Source: Sinomicrobium pectinilyticum
GTDB taxonomy: Bacteria > Bacteroidota > Bacteroidia > Flavobacteriales > Flavobacteriaceae
Reading direction: 5' to 3'
Assembly (NCBI RefSeq): GCF_003725735.1
Contig: NZ_RJTM01000093.1
Span: 1-64,000, forward strand
Length of the DNA stretch: 64,000 nucleotides
This document shows, piece after piece, positions 44,385 through 53,072 of the stretch (position 1 is the first letter of the stretch; each line of letters starts with the position of its first letter). Below the pieces are notes generated by a model. The model was not told the origin of the DNA. It was given only the letters and a program-made list of their open reading frames with translations, and made no database searches. The position numbers and the translations under genes were made by a program.

Positions 44385-47279
44385 TTATTTCTGTGTGTTG
44401 CCTGTTATATATTTACTTTCTTCCGGGCCCAGATAACTAGGTTGAAGTCCCCCGGTATCTATAATGATCTTTTGCAAAACAATCCCCGGGTCCAGCATGC
44501 GTATATGAAGCAGGTGTTCTCCCGGCCCATCCACCTGATGTGTACTCACCAGGTCATTGATATTGTTTTCCACCCATTTTCCCCACGACTTCTTATCTTC
44601 CCCGGAGTGCATACGGACAATTTCGGGAGTATTGCCATCTATGGAAACTGCAAGGCGTTTCCCTTCCTGCGAATTTTCATAATTCAAGGTCGGGGAAACG
44701 AGGGTGTGTACCTTTATTTCACCGGGTGTATCCAGGTATATTTTGTATTCCAGATAATGTTCTTCGTTCTTCAATACGTTTTTATCCAAAGTAACCGGGA
44801 AAAGCGTTACTGCCGAACCGGTCCTGCCCAGATCGGGTATGATACCGTATTTAATCCCCGTAAGTTCCTTTTTATCCGAAAAATTCGTTGCTTCCATAGC
44901 TACGTAACCGTTTTGTTCTGTAAAGCCTTTTACTTCTTTTCCGGAGAACATATTCACCCTGGCATAAACTACAACCTCATCTTCACCCGCACGTATGGTT
45001 ACGGGCACTTCCTCAACTCCGGCCGGTACCCTGGCCCAGTCAATGTCTATCCATATCCTGTCTTCTTCGCTGATCTCTCCCCCGACTGAGGAAAACAATA
45101 ACCAGGGAGCCGGACTGCTGATTTTGTAGTGTAAAGAGCTCTGTCCCCTGTTAAACACCTCTATATATCTCTTACTTGTCTGATAAGGGGTTATTTCCGG
45201 GAGCACCGGTTTTTCCCCGGCATGCGGCCACCATGCTGCGGAACCTTCTATTGCTACTCCCAAAGCGGCTTTATCCGGCACCTCGATCTCTATTACCTCC
45301 GGCATGGTTTGTTCTTCGGGCTGCTGCCAGTAGGTATATCCTATGTGAGTCTGGCTCATCATATGGTTCCATTTCCCTCCTGCAAGGCTATCGTGGTAAC
45401 AGGCCGTGAGCTCTGCATCTTTCCGGTATAATTCCCTTGCTCTTTCAGCCATTTTATTGGTACTGGCCCTGCCCTGTACGGCATAAAGACGGTTTTTGGC
45501 AACTGTTACATACAACGCATTGAGGTTGGCACAGGCTTTTATCGGAAAAAGTACCACCTGGTAGAAAGCATCCCTGTGTTCTCCCGGTATTTTGTTATAA
45601 ATATCTTCCGCTTTTTCAACCAGCTCATTATAATCCTTCACTACTCTTTCCGCTTCCCGGTAATGGACGAGACTGTAGGTATCCGCATCGAGCAGTTCCG
45701 GTTTCCTCCTGCCGTTGTACTTGGTATAGAGGGAGAGTAACTCTGCTATTTCCCGTGCATACGTTGTCCCGAATTGTTTTGCACTCCATTCTTCTACATA
45801 TCCGGAAATCCGGTCTGCAGGCCATTTTTCAGGAGACCAGGCATAGTCGAGAAAAAAGGAGATGGGGAGTTCCATGGGTTTGATATCTCCTACATTCACT
45901 ACCCATATGCGATCTACCCCGTGACGATATGTAAGGTGCATCTGTTCCCATATCCTGGGAAGCGGGTTGGTGTTTAACCATTTATAGTTCCTCGGGCCTC
46001 CCACATAATCGAAATGATAGTACATTCCGTACCCGCCTTTACGCGGCGGGGCATAGGGTTCCGGGAGCTTTCGCACGTTACCCCAGTTATCATCACATAA
46101 AAAAAGCGTAACATCGTCCGGTACACGCATCCCCTTATCGTAATACTCCTGTACTTCTTTGTACAGGGTCCACACCTGCAATGTTTCTTCTGCAGGTTTG
46201 CCGGTCACTTCACTGATAATATTCCGCTGGTCTTTTATGATCCTTTCAAGAAGGGCTATGTTATTCTCTTCACTCATGGGCTCATCACCGTCTCCACGCA
46301 TGCCCAGGGTAACTATACTTTCATTGTTTCCCATTCTTTCTATACCTTTCCTCCAGAAATCCCGCAGTTCTTCTTTGTTGGTTTCGTAGTTCCATGCTCC
46401 CTCGCCATACCTGCTCCATTCCACATGGGCCCGCATCAGGGGTTCATGGTGCGAGGTGCTGATCACCACACCGTATTCATCTGCCAGGGAAGCATTTAAA
46501 GGATCATCATCATAAAAAGCCCTTCCCCACATGGCAGGCCAAAGGAAATTTCCTTTGAGCCGGAGAATGAGCTCAAAGACATTTTCGTAAAACTTATGAT
46601 TAAATCCGCCGAATTTTTCGTGGGCCCAGCCGGACAGTGCCGGAGCTTCATCATTGATAAAGATCCCCCTGTATCTGACTGCGGGGGTCCCTGTGCTGTA
46701 CCTTCCTTTCCGTATGTATAATTTTTCTTTGCGTTTAACCGGGACATCGGCCCACCAGTACCAGGGAGACACTCCTATTTGTTCAGAGAGCTCGTAGATA
46801 CCAAAAATTGTCCCTCTTTTATCACTTCCGACAATTACCAGCGCCTGTTCTACGCCTTCGAAAGGGTGGTCTACTACTTGTATAAAGGAAGTTTCCCATT
46901 TTCCCGCGATATCATTTACCCGAAGTTTCCCTTCGTTGACCAACTTGTCGATCCAGGGATTTCTTCCAAGAGTTCCGGCAAGGACAACATAGGGAGATAA
47001 CGGCTTTTCACCTGTAATCACTTCCAGGAACTTTCCCGATACTTCTCTTACATCTTTCGCAAAATTCCCGGCTGCCCTCACTACACCGGCATATTCCCCT
47101 TCTCCCAGGTAGATAGGCACAGCTTTTCCGTCTACCAGAGGAAATCTTTCACTATCTTTTTCTCCGGAAACAAGGGGTTGTGCATATAGGAGACTGCTTA
47201 GCAGCAGGTAAATGCTCACCGTAAAAACAACTCGCATTCTACTGCCTTTATCCGGTTTTTGGTTATTATTGTCATACAT
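44385..47279 (-). CDS. GH115 xylan alpha-1,2-glucuronidase
   Basis: A GH115 family enzyme of 964 residues with a signal peptide (MRVVFTVSIYLLLSSLLYAQ). Segments ending in the TIM-barrel hallmarks include YRGIFINDEAPALSGW, LKGNFLWPAMWG and LGMRGDGDEPM, with a C-terminal beta-rich domain from about 790. It removes (4-O-methyl)glucuronic acid from xylan, including internal residues. ATG at 47279 is used, but the ATG at 47237, which begins directly with the signal peptide, may be the real start. It supplies the uronate used by the SDR/UxuA branch. Confidence 0.93.
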   Translation of the reverse strand: MYDNNNQKPDKGSRMRVVFTVSIYLLLSSLLYAQPLVSGEKDSERFPLVDGKAVPIYLGEGEYAGVVRAAGNFAKDVREVSGKFLEVITGEKPLSPYVVLAGTLGRNPWIDKLVNEGKLRVNDIAGKWETSFIQVVDHPFEGVEQALVIVGSDKRGTIFGIYELSEQIGVSPWYWWADVPVKRKEKLYIRKGRYSTGTPAVRYRGIFINDEAPALSGWAHEKFGGFNHKFYENVFELILRLKGNFLWPAMWGRAFYDDDPLNASLADEYGVVISTSHHEPLMRAHVEWSRYGEGAWNYETNKEELRDFWRKGIERMGNNESIVTLGMRGDGDEPMSEENNIALLERIIKDQRNIISEVTGKPAEETLQVWTLYKEVQEYYDKGMRVPDDVTLFLCDDNWGNVRKLPEPYAPPRKGGYGMYYHFDYVGGPRNYKWLNTNPLPRIWEQMHLTYRHGVDRIWVVNVGDIKPMELPISFFLDYAWSPEKWPADRISGYVEEWSAKQFGTTYAREIAELLSLYTKYNGRRKPELLDADTYSLVHYREAERVVKDYNELVEKAEDIYNKIPGEHRDAFYQVVLFPIKACANLNALYVTVAKNRLYAVQGRASTNKMAERARELYRKDAELTACYHDSLAGGKWNHMMSQTHIGYTYWQQPEEQTMPEVIEIEVPDKAALGVAIEGSAAWWPHAGEKPVLPEITPYQTSKRYIEVFNRGQSSLHYKISSPAPWLLFSSVGGEISEEDRIWIDIDWARVPAGVEEVPVTIRAGEDEVVVYARVNMFSGKEVKGFTEQNGYVAMEATNFSDKKELTGIKYGIIPDLGRTGSAVTLFPVTLDKNVLKNEEHYLEYKIYLDTPGEIKVHTLVSPTLNYENSQEGKRLAVSIDGNTPEIVRMHSGEDKKSWGKWVENNINDLVSTHQVDGPGEHLLHIRMLDPGIVLQKIIIDTGGLQPSYLGPEESKYITGNTQK

Positions 47280-47318
47280 GGTTATACTGGCTGGTTTGTT
47301 TTAGAATTTTCCCAGAGT

Positions 47319-47840
47319 TTATTTATAGGTATACAACTTTACTTTTTGAATACCGTATCTGTCCGCCGGAATCCGTAAATGTCTTCCCTGGTGGCTTTGG
47401 TCGCCGTTCATCCTTCTGCCGGGTTTCCATTCCCCGTTTTCGTACCTCCCTTCCTCTATCCTTGCTATCCCCGCCTTCGGGTTTCTCTTGTCATCCGAGA
47501 AAAAAGTGATCACTACCCCGGTACCGGCAACAGTAAACTCGCCCGTAGCGGTTTCGATACATAATGCTCCGCTTTCCGGCCATACTTCTTCTTCAGCCCC
47601 GGAGGACCATCCAAGGGTATGGTCGTGTTTTACCACCAATGTATATCCTTCAACATGCAGGGTATCGGTCGTATTTTTTTTGTCGAGCCACACTCCTTTC
47701 ATGTTCTCACTTCCCGCATTTTCCAGGGTCAGGGGAGATAACTGTTCCAGAATTGCATAACTTTTCCCTATATTTTCTTCTTCCGGCTTATCCGTCTGAA
47801 TTAAAAGTGTTATCAGAAGAAAAAAATGCCTGTTATTCAT
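47319..47840 (-). CDS. Orphan C-terminal DUF5597-like domain of a GH35-type protein
   Basis: A 173-residue protein that begins as a secreted protein (MNNRHFFLLITLLIQ) and then goes directly into what normally is the end of much longer GH35-like enzymes in Bacteroidetes: YAILEQLSPLTLENAG, TLVVKHDHTLGWSSG, GRRMNGDQSHQGRHLRIP. The whole catalytic barrel is missing while the frame stays open, as if by an in-frame internal deletion. It still lies first in the operon and behind an operator. Function is doubtful; a carbohydrate-binding remnant is possible. Confidence 0.65.
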   Translation of the reverse strand: MNNRHFFLLITLLIQTDKPEEENIGKSYAILEQLSPLTLENAGSENMKGVWLDKKNTTDTLHVEGYTLVVKHDHTLGWSSGAEEEVWPESGALCIETATGEFTVAGTGVVITFFSDDKRNPKAGIARIEEGRYENGEWKPGRRMNGDQSHQGRHLRIPADRYGIQKVKLYTYK

Positions 47841-47883
47841 TTTTTAAAACTTTTCTGTGTAGTAGTGATCAAATACCCCCTAT

Positions 47884-47946
47884 CTTATAGTCAAAAAGAA
47901 TATATGTTGTAAATATACATAAATATTCTTTTTCGCAATCGGTTGC
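47884..47946 (-). promoter_or_regulatory. Promoter/operator module of the glycosidase operon
   Basis: GCAATCGGTTGC at 47935-47946 is a LacI-type operator. Next to it (47884-47927) lies a 44-base AT-rich block identical at 40 positions to the block before susC at 52780. The gene start is at 47840. The shared block should contain the promoter, although an exact TAnnTTTG is not seen in both copies. Confidence 0.65.
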
Positions 47947-48086
47947 ATTTTGTTTTTTGTTAAAAAGGATTATTATTCTCAAACATGATAGCACTCATTT
48001 TGTATATCAACAAAACCTAAGTTTTTTATGGAAATATGTAGTTTTCGTTCCAAAACTACGCCATGCAACACACTTCTTTGTAAAAT

Positions 48087-48130
48087 ACAATGCCCCGAAG
48101 GCAACAGATATCTGCTTTCAGGGCAATTGT
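48087..48130 (-). terminator. Terminator-like hairpin after susD
   Basis: On the minus strand the arms ACAAT-TGCCCTGAA and TTCGGGGCATTGT pair with one G-U and one extra base, enclosing the inner palindrome CAGATATCTG. The following T-tract (ATTTTAC) is short. It ends the susCD unit before the glycosidase promoter. Confidence 0.55.
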
Positions 48131-48147
48131 ACGAACGGGGCTGAAAT

Positions 48148-49659
48148 TTAATACCCGTTATTCTGATCGGCCTGGGATATGCTGTTATTGGCTGCTATCT
48201 CCGCCAGTGGTATGGGAAACACCTCGTTTTTCCCTACGACAAAATTAGGTATCTGGCCACCCATTCCCCATCTTACAAGATCCGGGAAACGCACCTGTTC
48301 TCCGGCCAGTTCCACTTTTCGTTCATGTACTATTGCGGCAAATACCTCTCCGGGTGTAGATACGGGGTAGAGGGCATCCATTTCGGGAGTACCGTAATTC
48401 GGCATATCTACCCTGTCCCGCACCTGGTTCAGGTAATCAATCGCTGCATCCGAATTACCGAGGGCGTTTTCGGCTTCGGCCATCATCAGCAGAACATCGG
48501 CATAGCGTATCACCCTGAAATTAATACTGGAATTGATATTCTCATTTGCCCGCTTGTAGTAATTCTGGTATTTTTTCCACGCTGCCTTTCTTTCCAGGGG
48601 TATGTTAACCACCCCTTCCCCGTTATTGAACGAGTCGCCATTAAAATAAAAGCTGGCGGTATAGCGGGGATCACCGTCTTCATACTCTTCCAGGAGATCG
48701 TCGGAGGGATAGACGTTAAACCAGTCGTTCCATCCGTATTCCTGTCCGCGCAGTGTAGCTTCGTTCTGTCCGGCACCGGTAACATCAGAATCCCACAGGT
48801 TGCCCGCTCCAAGGCTTTCGTCATATTCAATTTCAAATATGGACTCTTCATTATGTTCCGTCTCTTCGAGAAAGTTATCTGCGAAATTTTCCGACAGCGA
48901 GAAATCATTTATAATTTCGCTGAATGCATCACGGGCAAGCCCATAATCTTCTCTGTACAGATGTACTTTTCCCAAAAGGGCATAAGCCGATTCGTAAGTG
49001 GCTCTTCCCCACTCATGCCTTTCGCTGAAGTTGCTGTAAAGATTTGCTGCAGCGTATTCCAGGTCGGGTATAATCACCTCATCGTATATCTGGTCTAGGG
49101 ATGTCCTCGGAAAACCTTCCTGGTCTTCCACAATGACATCCGTTATCATAGGAACATCGCCATACCGGGTTACCAGGAGGAAATAATAGTATGCCCTGAG
49201 GAACCTTGCTTCGCCGATAGACTTGTTTTTGGCTTCCTGGGACATTCCCAGAATATCCTGAATCTTCTGCTCATTAGAGATTATATAATTTGCTTTGTTT
49301 ATACCGCGGAAACAACTTTCCCAATAGGCCCGGATGGCTCCGTGGCTGGCATCGAAACTGAAAGCGAGATATTGTTGTTTATCTGCTTCTAACTGCGGGT
49401 TCCCGCTGTTCTCATGCGAGAGGTTATCCATCATAAAGAACATATGCCGCCCCCACAGGCCCTGGGTCTGCAGATTTGCATAAATAGCATTTACTGCCGA
49501 TATTACCTGGGTTTCGCTCTCCAGGAAAGTTTCCGGATTAGCCCCGTTAGGATCACTTAATTCCAGGTCGTCCGTATTACACCCCGCTGCTACCAGAACC
49601 GTGATTACGGTGTAAAAGAGGACTACTGTATAATTTTTATATTTTTTCACAATTTCCAT
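48148..49659 (-). CDS. SusD/RagB family outer-membrane lipoprotein
   Basis: A 503-residue surface glycan-binding lipoprotein (lipobox cysteine C27 in VAAGCNTDD). SusD features include LRAYYYFLLVTRYGDVPM, RATYESAYALLGKVHLY and the C-terminal FRVIRYADVLLMMAEAEN. It forms the lid of the SusC channel and delivers oligosaccharides to it. It begins 18 bases after susC ends. The neighbouring enzymes suggest decorated xylo-oligosaccharides as ligand. Confidence 0.93.
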   Translation of the reverse strand: MEIVKKYKNYTVVLFYTVITVLVAAGCNTDDLELSDPNGANPETFLESETQVISAVNAIYANLQTQGLWGRHMFFMMDNLSHENSGNPQLEADKQQYLAFSFDASHGAIRAYWESCFRGINKANYIISNEQKIQDILGMSQEAKNKSIGEARFLRAYYYFLLVTRYGDVPMITDVIVEDQEGFPRTSLDQIYDEVIIPDLEYAAANLYSNFSERHEWGRATYESAYALLGKVHLYREDYGLARDAFSEIINDFSLSENFADNFLEETEHNEESIFEIEYDESLGAGNLWDSDVTGAGQNEATLRGQEYGWNDWFNVYPSDDLLEEYEDGDPRYTASFYFNGDSFNNGEGVVNIPLERKAAWKKYQNYYKRANENINSSINFRVIRYADVLLMMAEAENALGNSDAAIDYLNQVRDRVDMPNYGTPEMDALYPVSTPGEVFAAIVHERKVELAGEQVRFPDLVRWGMGGQIPNFVVGKNEVFPIPLAEIAANNSISQADQNNGY

Positions 49660-49677
49660 GATACTTTTCTTTTTCTG

Positions 49678-52600
49678 TTAAAAGGATACTTGTAAACCAA
49701 GGAAAAGGGATTTAGGCTGCGGATAGTTACCGCGGTCTATTCCCACTTCAAAATTGGAAACTTCATTGGTTACCGTATAAGCACCGACTTCGGGGTCATA
49801 ACCGGAATAGCCGGCAAGGGTTATCAGGTTTTGTCCGCTCAGGTACACCCTGAACCTGGAAAAAGTACCGTTGAATACCTCCTCCGGCAACGTATACCCT
49901 ACGGTTAAATTTCTCAGCCTCGCATATGATCCGTCTTCGATAAAACGATCGGACGCCCTTGTATTCAAGGTAGCTCCCTGGGCACGCGGAATACTGTTGG
50001 AAGTACCTTCTCCCGTCCAGCGGTCCAATACCCCGGTACCCGCATTAAAAAGTCTCTGCATACCTTCGGTATCAAAAAGAAGCGTGTTAAAGACATCATT
50101 GCCTGCCGTTCCACTGATAAAAACATTAAAATCAAAGTTTTTGTAGGCCGCATTCATGTTTAAACCAAAGGTAACATCCGGAAACGGGTTCCCTATTTTC
50201 ACCCTGTCTTCATCATTAATGATACCGTCACCATTCTGATCTACCACCCGGATATCACCGGGCTGGGCTCCTACCTGTGTGGCATGGGCATCAACTTCTG
50301 CCGCATTCTGAAAGATTCCGTCCGTCTCAAAACCGTAAAAGTGGAATAATGATTCTCCCGGGGCTACACGTGTCAGGTTATCTTCCACTCCCGCCACGAA
50401 ACTGGCACCGGTAATTTCCCCGACAGTCCCGAGAGAAAGGGCTTTATTGGTGTTGGTCCCGAGATTGAGATTTGCTGACCAAGTAAAGTCGCCATCATAA
50501 TCGTTATAACCGAGATTAAATTCGAAACCTTTGGTTTCCACAGAACCTACATTCTCCGTAATAATCCCGGAATGTGTACCGAATGAAGGAGGAAGCGGCC
50601 TGTCCATTAACAGGTCATCACTCTTGTTCTTGTAATATTCGGCGGAAAGGGTAACTTTATTCTCCCACAGCCCCAGGTCGATACCTATGTTGGTCATTGT
50701 TGTCTCTTCCCATTTTACATCGGGATTGGCCACTCCGGAAGGGGAAGCCCCTATACCTGCCGAACCGTTTATGGGATAAATAAAATTGTCTATTATGGTG
50801 AAATTATAAACATAGTCGGCTATGTTATCATTTCCGGTAGTACCCCAGCTTCCCCGTAATTTAAGGTTATTGACGGCGGGAATATCGAAGAAGTTCTCTT
50901 CACTGATCAACCATCCCCCCGCAAGGGAGTAGAAATTCCCCCATCGGTTATTCGGCCCGAAACGGGAAGACCCGTCACGACGGATAGAAGCGGCAAGGAT
51001 GTACTTTTCATCGTAGTTATAGTTGACACGCCCCAGATACCCTATCCGTGTATATTCGGAAGAAGTGGACCTGAGATTGGACTCCGTATTTGTCAGTTCA
51101 TTGACGTCGTTACTGATATAGTTCCTGCTATAGGCATTGGTATTTGTAGACTTCATCTTCTGTTTTTCCGCCAGTACCAGTACCTCGAGATTGTGTTTCT
51201 CGGCAAAAGTGGCTGTATAATTCAGACTATTGGTATAGATCAGGGATTTGAATGTTCCCGAATTTTTTTCGATGGAAGCAAAAATCTGGGTGTGAGTAGC
51301 TCCCATGCTGTCGTCATTAAAAGAAGGTACGAAGGTATTATTGTTAAAGGTCCTGTAATCGAGACCTGCCTGTGTTTTGAATACCAATCCGTCCAGTATC
51401 TCATACTGTGCATACAGCCCTCCGATAATATTAACGGACCTGTTACGCCGTTGCGGTAATTCCAGTACTCTCACCGGATTTTCCGCATCCTGTCCGTCCA
51501 CTGACGAATTGGGTCCCTGAAATCCCCCGGGATTATCCGGGTTATATATAGGGAGATACGGTGCCATACGTATGGCATGACGAATAACGGAGCGTCCGCC
51601 GCTGTCGCTTTCCGGGTTCTGGTTATTGAACACGATCTGGGCTGTTTCACCTATTTTAAACTTTCCGAAAGTAAAATTACTGTTAGCCCTGAAATTATGC
51701 CTTTTGAAACCGGTATTGCGCAGAATACCTTCCTGATCGATAAGCCCTCCGGATACACGGAAATCGCTGTTCTCATTCCCTCCGGAAATGGCAAAATTGT
51801 GCTTTTGCATAAGACCTGATTGGAATATGGCATCCTGCCAGTCGGTGTTCCTGTTCAACATATCCGCATATTGGGGATCTGTAAGCCGCTGCGGAAGACC
51901 GAAAGCTTCGGCAAACTGAATGTACTCGTTCGTATTCATAAGATCGAGCTTTTTTGTAACGAACTGGGTACCTACATAGCTATCGAGTGAAAGGGATATC
52001 TTTCCGGGTCTTCCTTTTTTTGTGGTTATCATCACAACTCCGTTAGATCCTTTGGATCCGTAAATAGCCGTGGTAGATGCATCTTTCAACACTTCTATGG
52101 ACTCGATATCCTGGGGGTCCACATCTGCCAGTCGCCCTCCGATAACCCCGTCTATCACATACAGGGGATCGTTATTGTTCATTGTCCCCAGTCCCCGTAT
52201 CCGCACTACCGGCGGCTGGCCGGGAGAACCGCTGTTTATCACCGAAACCCCGGAAGCCCTTCCCTGCAGGGCCTGTTCTGATGTAGTGACGGGTACGCTA
52301 GCCATGGCCTCGGCATCTATGGACTCGATGGCCCCGGTAACAACCCGTCTGGACTGTGTACCGTATCCTACTACAACTACCTCATCCAGCTGGGCCAGAT
52401 CTTCTTCAAGAGTAACATTAATAGTGCTGCGGTTGTTAACGGCCACTTCTGCTTTCTTATATCCGATAAAACTAACTTCCAGGACGGCATCCGGGGGCAC
52501 ATTGCCAAGCGAATAGTTTCCGTCGAAATCTGTAGTAGTTCCGTTTGAAGTTCCCCGTACTATGATACTTGCCCCGGGCAAAGGACCATTGATATCAGAG

Positions 52601-52719
52601 ACCGTTCCTGACACGGTGATGTTCTGCCCGTACATCATAATGCCCCCCGAAAGGAACAGTATACAGCAAAACACCGCCTGCCACACTTTACGCTGATTTT
52701 GTAAAATTTGTAAGTACAT
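49678..52719 (-). CDS. SusC/RagA family TonB-dependent transporter
   Basis: A 1013-residue outer-membrane transporter. After a signal peptide (ending near MMYGQ) come a CarboxypepD_reg-like domain (about 35-110; VSGTVSDINGPLPGASI), the SusC signature DEVVVVGYGTQSRR, a plug with VRIRGLGTMNNNDPLYVIDG, and a 22-strand barrel ending GLQVSF. There is no STN domain, so it transports rather than signals. It is paired with susD and imports oligosaccharides using TonB energy. Confidence 0.95.
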   Translation of the reverse strand: MYLQILQNQRKVWQAVFCCILFLSGGIMMYGQNITVSGTVSDINGPLPGASIIVRGTSNGTTTDFDGNYSLGNVPPDAVLEVSFIGYKKAEVAVNNRSTINVTLEEDLAQLDEVVVVGYGTQSRRVVTGAIESIDAEAMASVPVTTSEQALQGRASGVSVINSGSPGQPPVVRIRGLGTMNNNDPLYVIDGVIGGRLADVDPQDIESIEVLKDASTTAIYGSKGSNGVVMITTKKGRPGKISLSLDSYVGTQFVTKKLDLMNTNEYIQFAEAFGLPQRLTDPQYADMLNRNTDWQDAIFQSGLMQKHNFAISGGNENSDFRVSGGLIDQEGILRNTGFKRHNFRANSNFTFGKFKIGETAQIVFNNQNPESDSGGRSVIRHAIRMAPYLPIYNPDNPGGFQGPNSSVDGQDAENPVRVLELPQRRNRSVNIIGGLYAQYEILDGLVFKTQAGLDYRTFNNNTFVPSFNDDSMGATHTQIFASIEKNSGTFKSLIYTNSLNYTATFAEKHNLEVLVLAEKQKMKSTNTNAYSRNYISNDVNELTNTESNLRSTSSEYTRIGYLGRVNYNYDEKYILAASIRRDGSSRFGPNNRWGNFYSLAGGWLISEENFFDIPAVNNLKLRGSWGTTGNDNIADYVYNFTIIDNFIYPINGSAGIGASPSGVANPDVKWEETTMTNIGIDLGLWENKVTLSAEYYKNKSDDLLMDRPLPPSFGTHSGIITENVGSVETKGFEFNLGYNDYDGDFTWSANLNLGTNTNKALSLGTVGEITGASFVAGVEDNLTRVAPGESLFHFYGFETDGIFQNAAEVDAHATQVGAQPGDIRVVDQNGDGIINDEDRVKIGNPFPDVTFGLNMNAAYKNFDFNVFISGTAGNDVFNTLLFDTEGMQRLFNAGTGVLDRWTGEGTSNSIPRAQGATLNTRASDRFIEDGSYARLRNLTVGYTLPEEVFNGTFSRFRVYLSGQNLITLAGYSGYDPEVGAYTVTNEVSNFEVGIDRGNYPQPKSLFLGLQVSF

Positions 52720-52779
52720 AATGAAATGATTTGGTTTTAAAAAGTAACGTACACGAGAAGTGCTTTTAACACTCTTTTA

Positions 52780-52843
52780 CTTATAGTCAATATGAATATA
52801 TGATGTAAATATACAGAAATATTTCATCCATACAATCGATTCC
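52780..52843 (-). promoter_or_regulatory. Promoter/operator module of susCD
   Basis: The 44-base block 52780-52823 matches that before the glycosidase operon at 40 of 44 positions. At nearly the same offset lies ACAATCGATTCC (52832-52843), a degenerate form of the operator (10 of 12 to GCAATCGATTGC). The susC start is 61 bases downstream at 52719. Confidence 0.55.
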
Positions 52844-53017
52844 GGAAGATTTTATGCAATAAAAAGCCTAAACAATTATCATAATCCTATTTGTGCACGA
52901 AAACTTTAAGGAAAAATGAGATATCTAAAAAATCAGATTATCTCCGGATAAAAATATATTCACTCATCCTGAATGTTAAAAAAATACCAATATTCAAGTC
53001 CGGAATATCTCTAAAAC

Positions 53018-53049
53018 AAAAAAGCGACCCTAAGGAGGATCGCTTTTTT
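53018..53049 (-). terminator. Intrinsic terminator after the nitronate monooxygenase gene
   Basis: AAAAAAGCGA at 53018-53027 pairs with TCGCTTTTTT at 53040-53049. Read on the minus strand it gives a stem with a T-run just after the stop at 53073. Confidence 0.8.
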
Positions 53050-53072
53050 TTAAATCTTATGTCAGGTTGTTC

